From NCBI RefSeq assembly GCF_042675705.1, contig NZ_JBHTJJ010000006.1: a stretch of 64,000 nt of DNA, one strand, 5' to 3'. Both the position numbers and the translations under genes were made by a program. The notes beneath the pieces were generated by a model. The model was not told the origin of the DNA and made no database searches. It was given only the letters and a program-made list of their open reading frames with translations. This DNA is from Ruegeria arenilitoris. GTDB lineage: Bacteria > Pseudomonadota > Alphaproteobacteria > Rhodobacterales > Rhodobacteraceae. Shown here in pieces: positions 63,675 to 64,000 of this stretch (positions within the stretch are counted from its first letter, which is position 1; the number at the start of each line of letters is the position of its first letter).

Positions 63675-63866
63675 GTCGTGTCCGAGTCCTGGTCTTGCCA
63701 AGACGCGCGGCCACGATTCCATCCGCACCGCGTAGAGGGACCCTGAAAATGGCCGACGCAAACCGCATAAATAGGGAATATCGTGGGAATTATTAAGCTA
63801 ACCTATTGTTTTTATTAACTCAGGAAAGATTCCGCCGAGAATTGCGAAGTTTTTTCAAAATGGGGG

Positions 63867-63895
63867 TTGCAGGTCCCGGACCTAATCCGTAAATA
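63867..63895 (+). promoter_or_regulatory. Strong promoter, probably of a ribosomal RNA operon
   Basis: TTGCAG (63867-63872) and TAAATA (63890-63895) are spaced by exactly 17 bases, behind a GTTTTTTCAAAA tract resembling an UP element. Downstream at 63931-63940 lies GTCTTTGAGA, similar to the boxA antitermination element of rRNA leaders. No gene is visible up to base 64000; a 16S rRNA would be expected shortly beyond. Confidence 0.5.
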
Positions 63896-64000
63896 CCCCT
63901 TCACCGGCGCTGCTGAGGCGGTGTTGGGTGGTCTTTGAGAAGGCCTGACGGACTGGAAAGACGGTTGAGACGCCTGGGAGAGACCGGGGGCATCTTGAGT

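Overview
The window looks like an alphaproteobacterium of the Roseobacter group (Rhodobacteraceae). The basis is the gene content and style of the right-hand 36 kb: gltD/gltB, uppP, queG, a Hint-domain protein, a BCCT-like carrier and a carnitine-type CoA gene set, all GC-rich. Bases 1 to about 27,400 are visibly more AT-rich, are full of genes of unknown function, and are mobile DNA.

Bases 388-27420 form an integrative element in the 3' end of a tRNA-Leu(CAG) gene. An 18-bp direct repeat of the tRNA 3' end lies at 388-405 and 27403-27420, and a tyrosine integrase (549-1967) sits just inside the left copy. Left to right it carries:
(i) decayed IS5- and IS630-type remnants and a serine-recombinase-like protein with no recognisable catalytic serine;
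(ii) a fusion of an inositol-monophosphatase-type phosphatase with an ADP-ribosylglycohydrolase, followed by a small helical protein and a frameshifted DUF2779 nuclease;
(iii) a leftward block of a short ORF, SSB, a DUF4258-like protein and an XRE regulator, headed by an inverted-repeat operator or iteron region, plus a membrane-anchored thermonuclease;
(iv) a rightward envelope block: a coiled-coil membrane protein, a ClpP/SppA-fold serine-protease-like protein, a secreted thermonuclease, another membrane protein and an unknown protein;
(v) a leftward block of a probable HUH replication initiator, a Lon-like AAA+ ATPase and a 36-residue Gly-rich protein;
(vi) two unknown genes, the second membrane-anchored;
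(vii) McrB/McrC restriction genes with an EVE-like insert in McrB and a decayed gene beside mcrC;
(viii) a ribbon-helix-helix regulator and micro-ORFs near the right end.
The first 135 bases, outside the left repeat, are the end of a second copy of the secreted thermonuclease. A related element probably lies in tandem just upstream.

Right of the tRNA is ordinary chromosome:
- an NDUFA9-like SDR protein, uppP, glutamate synthase (gltD, a GFA-family gene, gltB), a Hint protein, mtgA, a GST, queG and a hydantoinase-type gene;
- oxidative-damage genes msrA/msrB and a glutathione peroxidase, an EamA exporter, and a BCCT-like carrier behind a BetI-like palindrome;
- HU, and a purine-salvage pair (adenine deaminase, AMP nucleosidase);
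- a VOC protein, a LysR regulator divergent from a class II aldolase, and a fatty-acid-hydroxylase-type protein;
- a GlxA/CdhR-type regulator divergent from a CaiA-like dehydrogenase, an ADP-forming acyl-CoA synthetase and a CaiD-like hydratase, predicted to interconvert gamma-butyrobetaine and carnitine as CoA esters;
- a methyltransferase, an SDR protein, a GMC oxidoreductase and katG.
The last ~135 bases look like the promoter and leader of a ribosomal RNA operon whose 16S gene would start beyond the window.

All calls come from reading the sequence; no database search was run.
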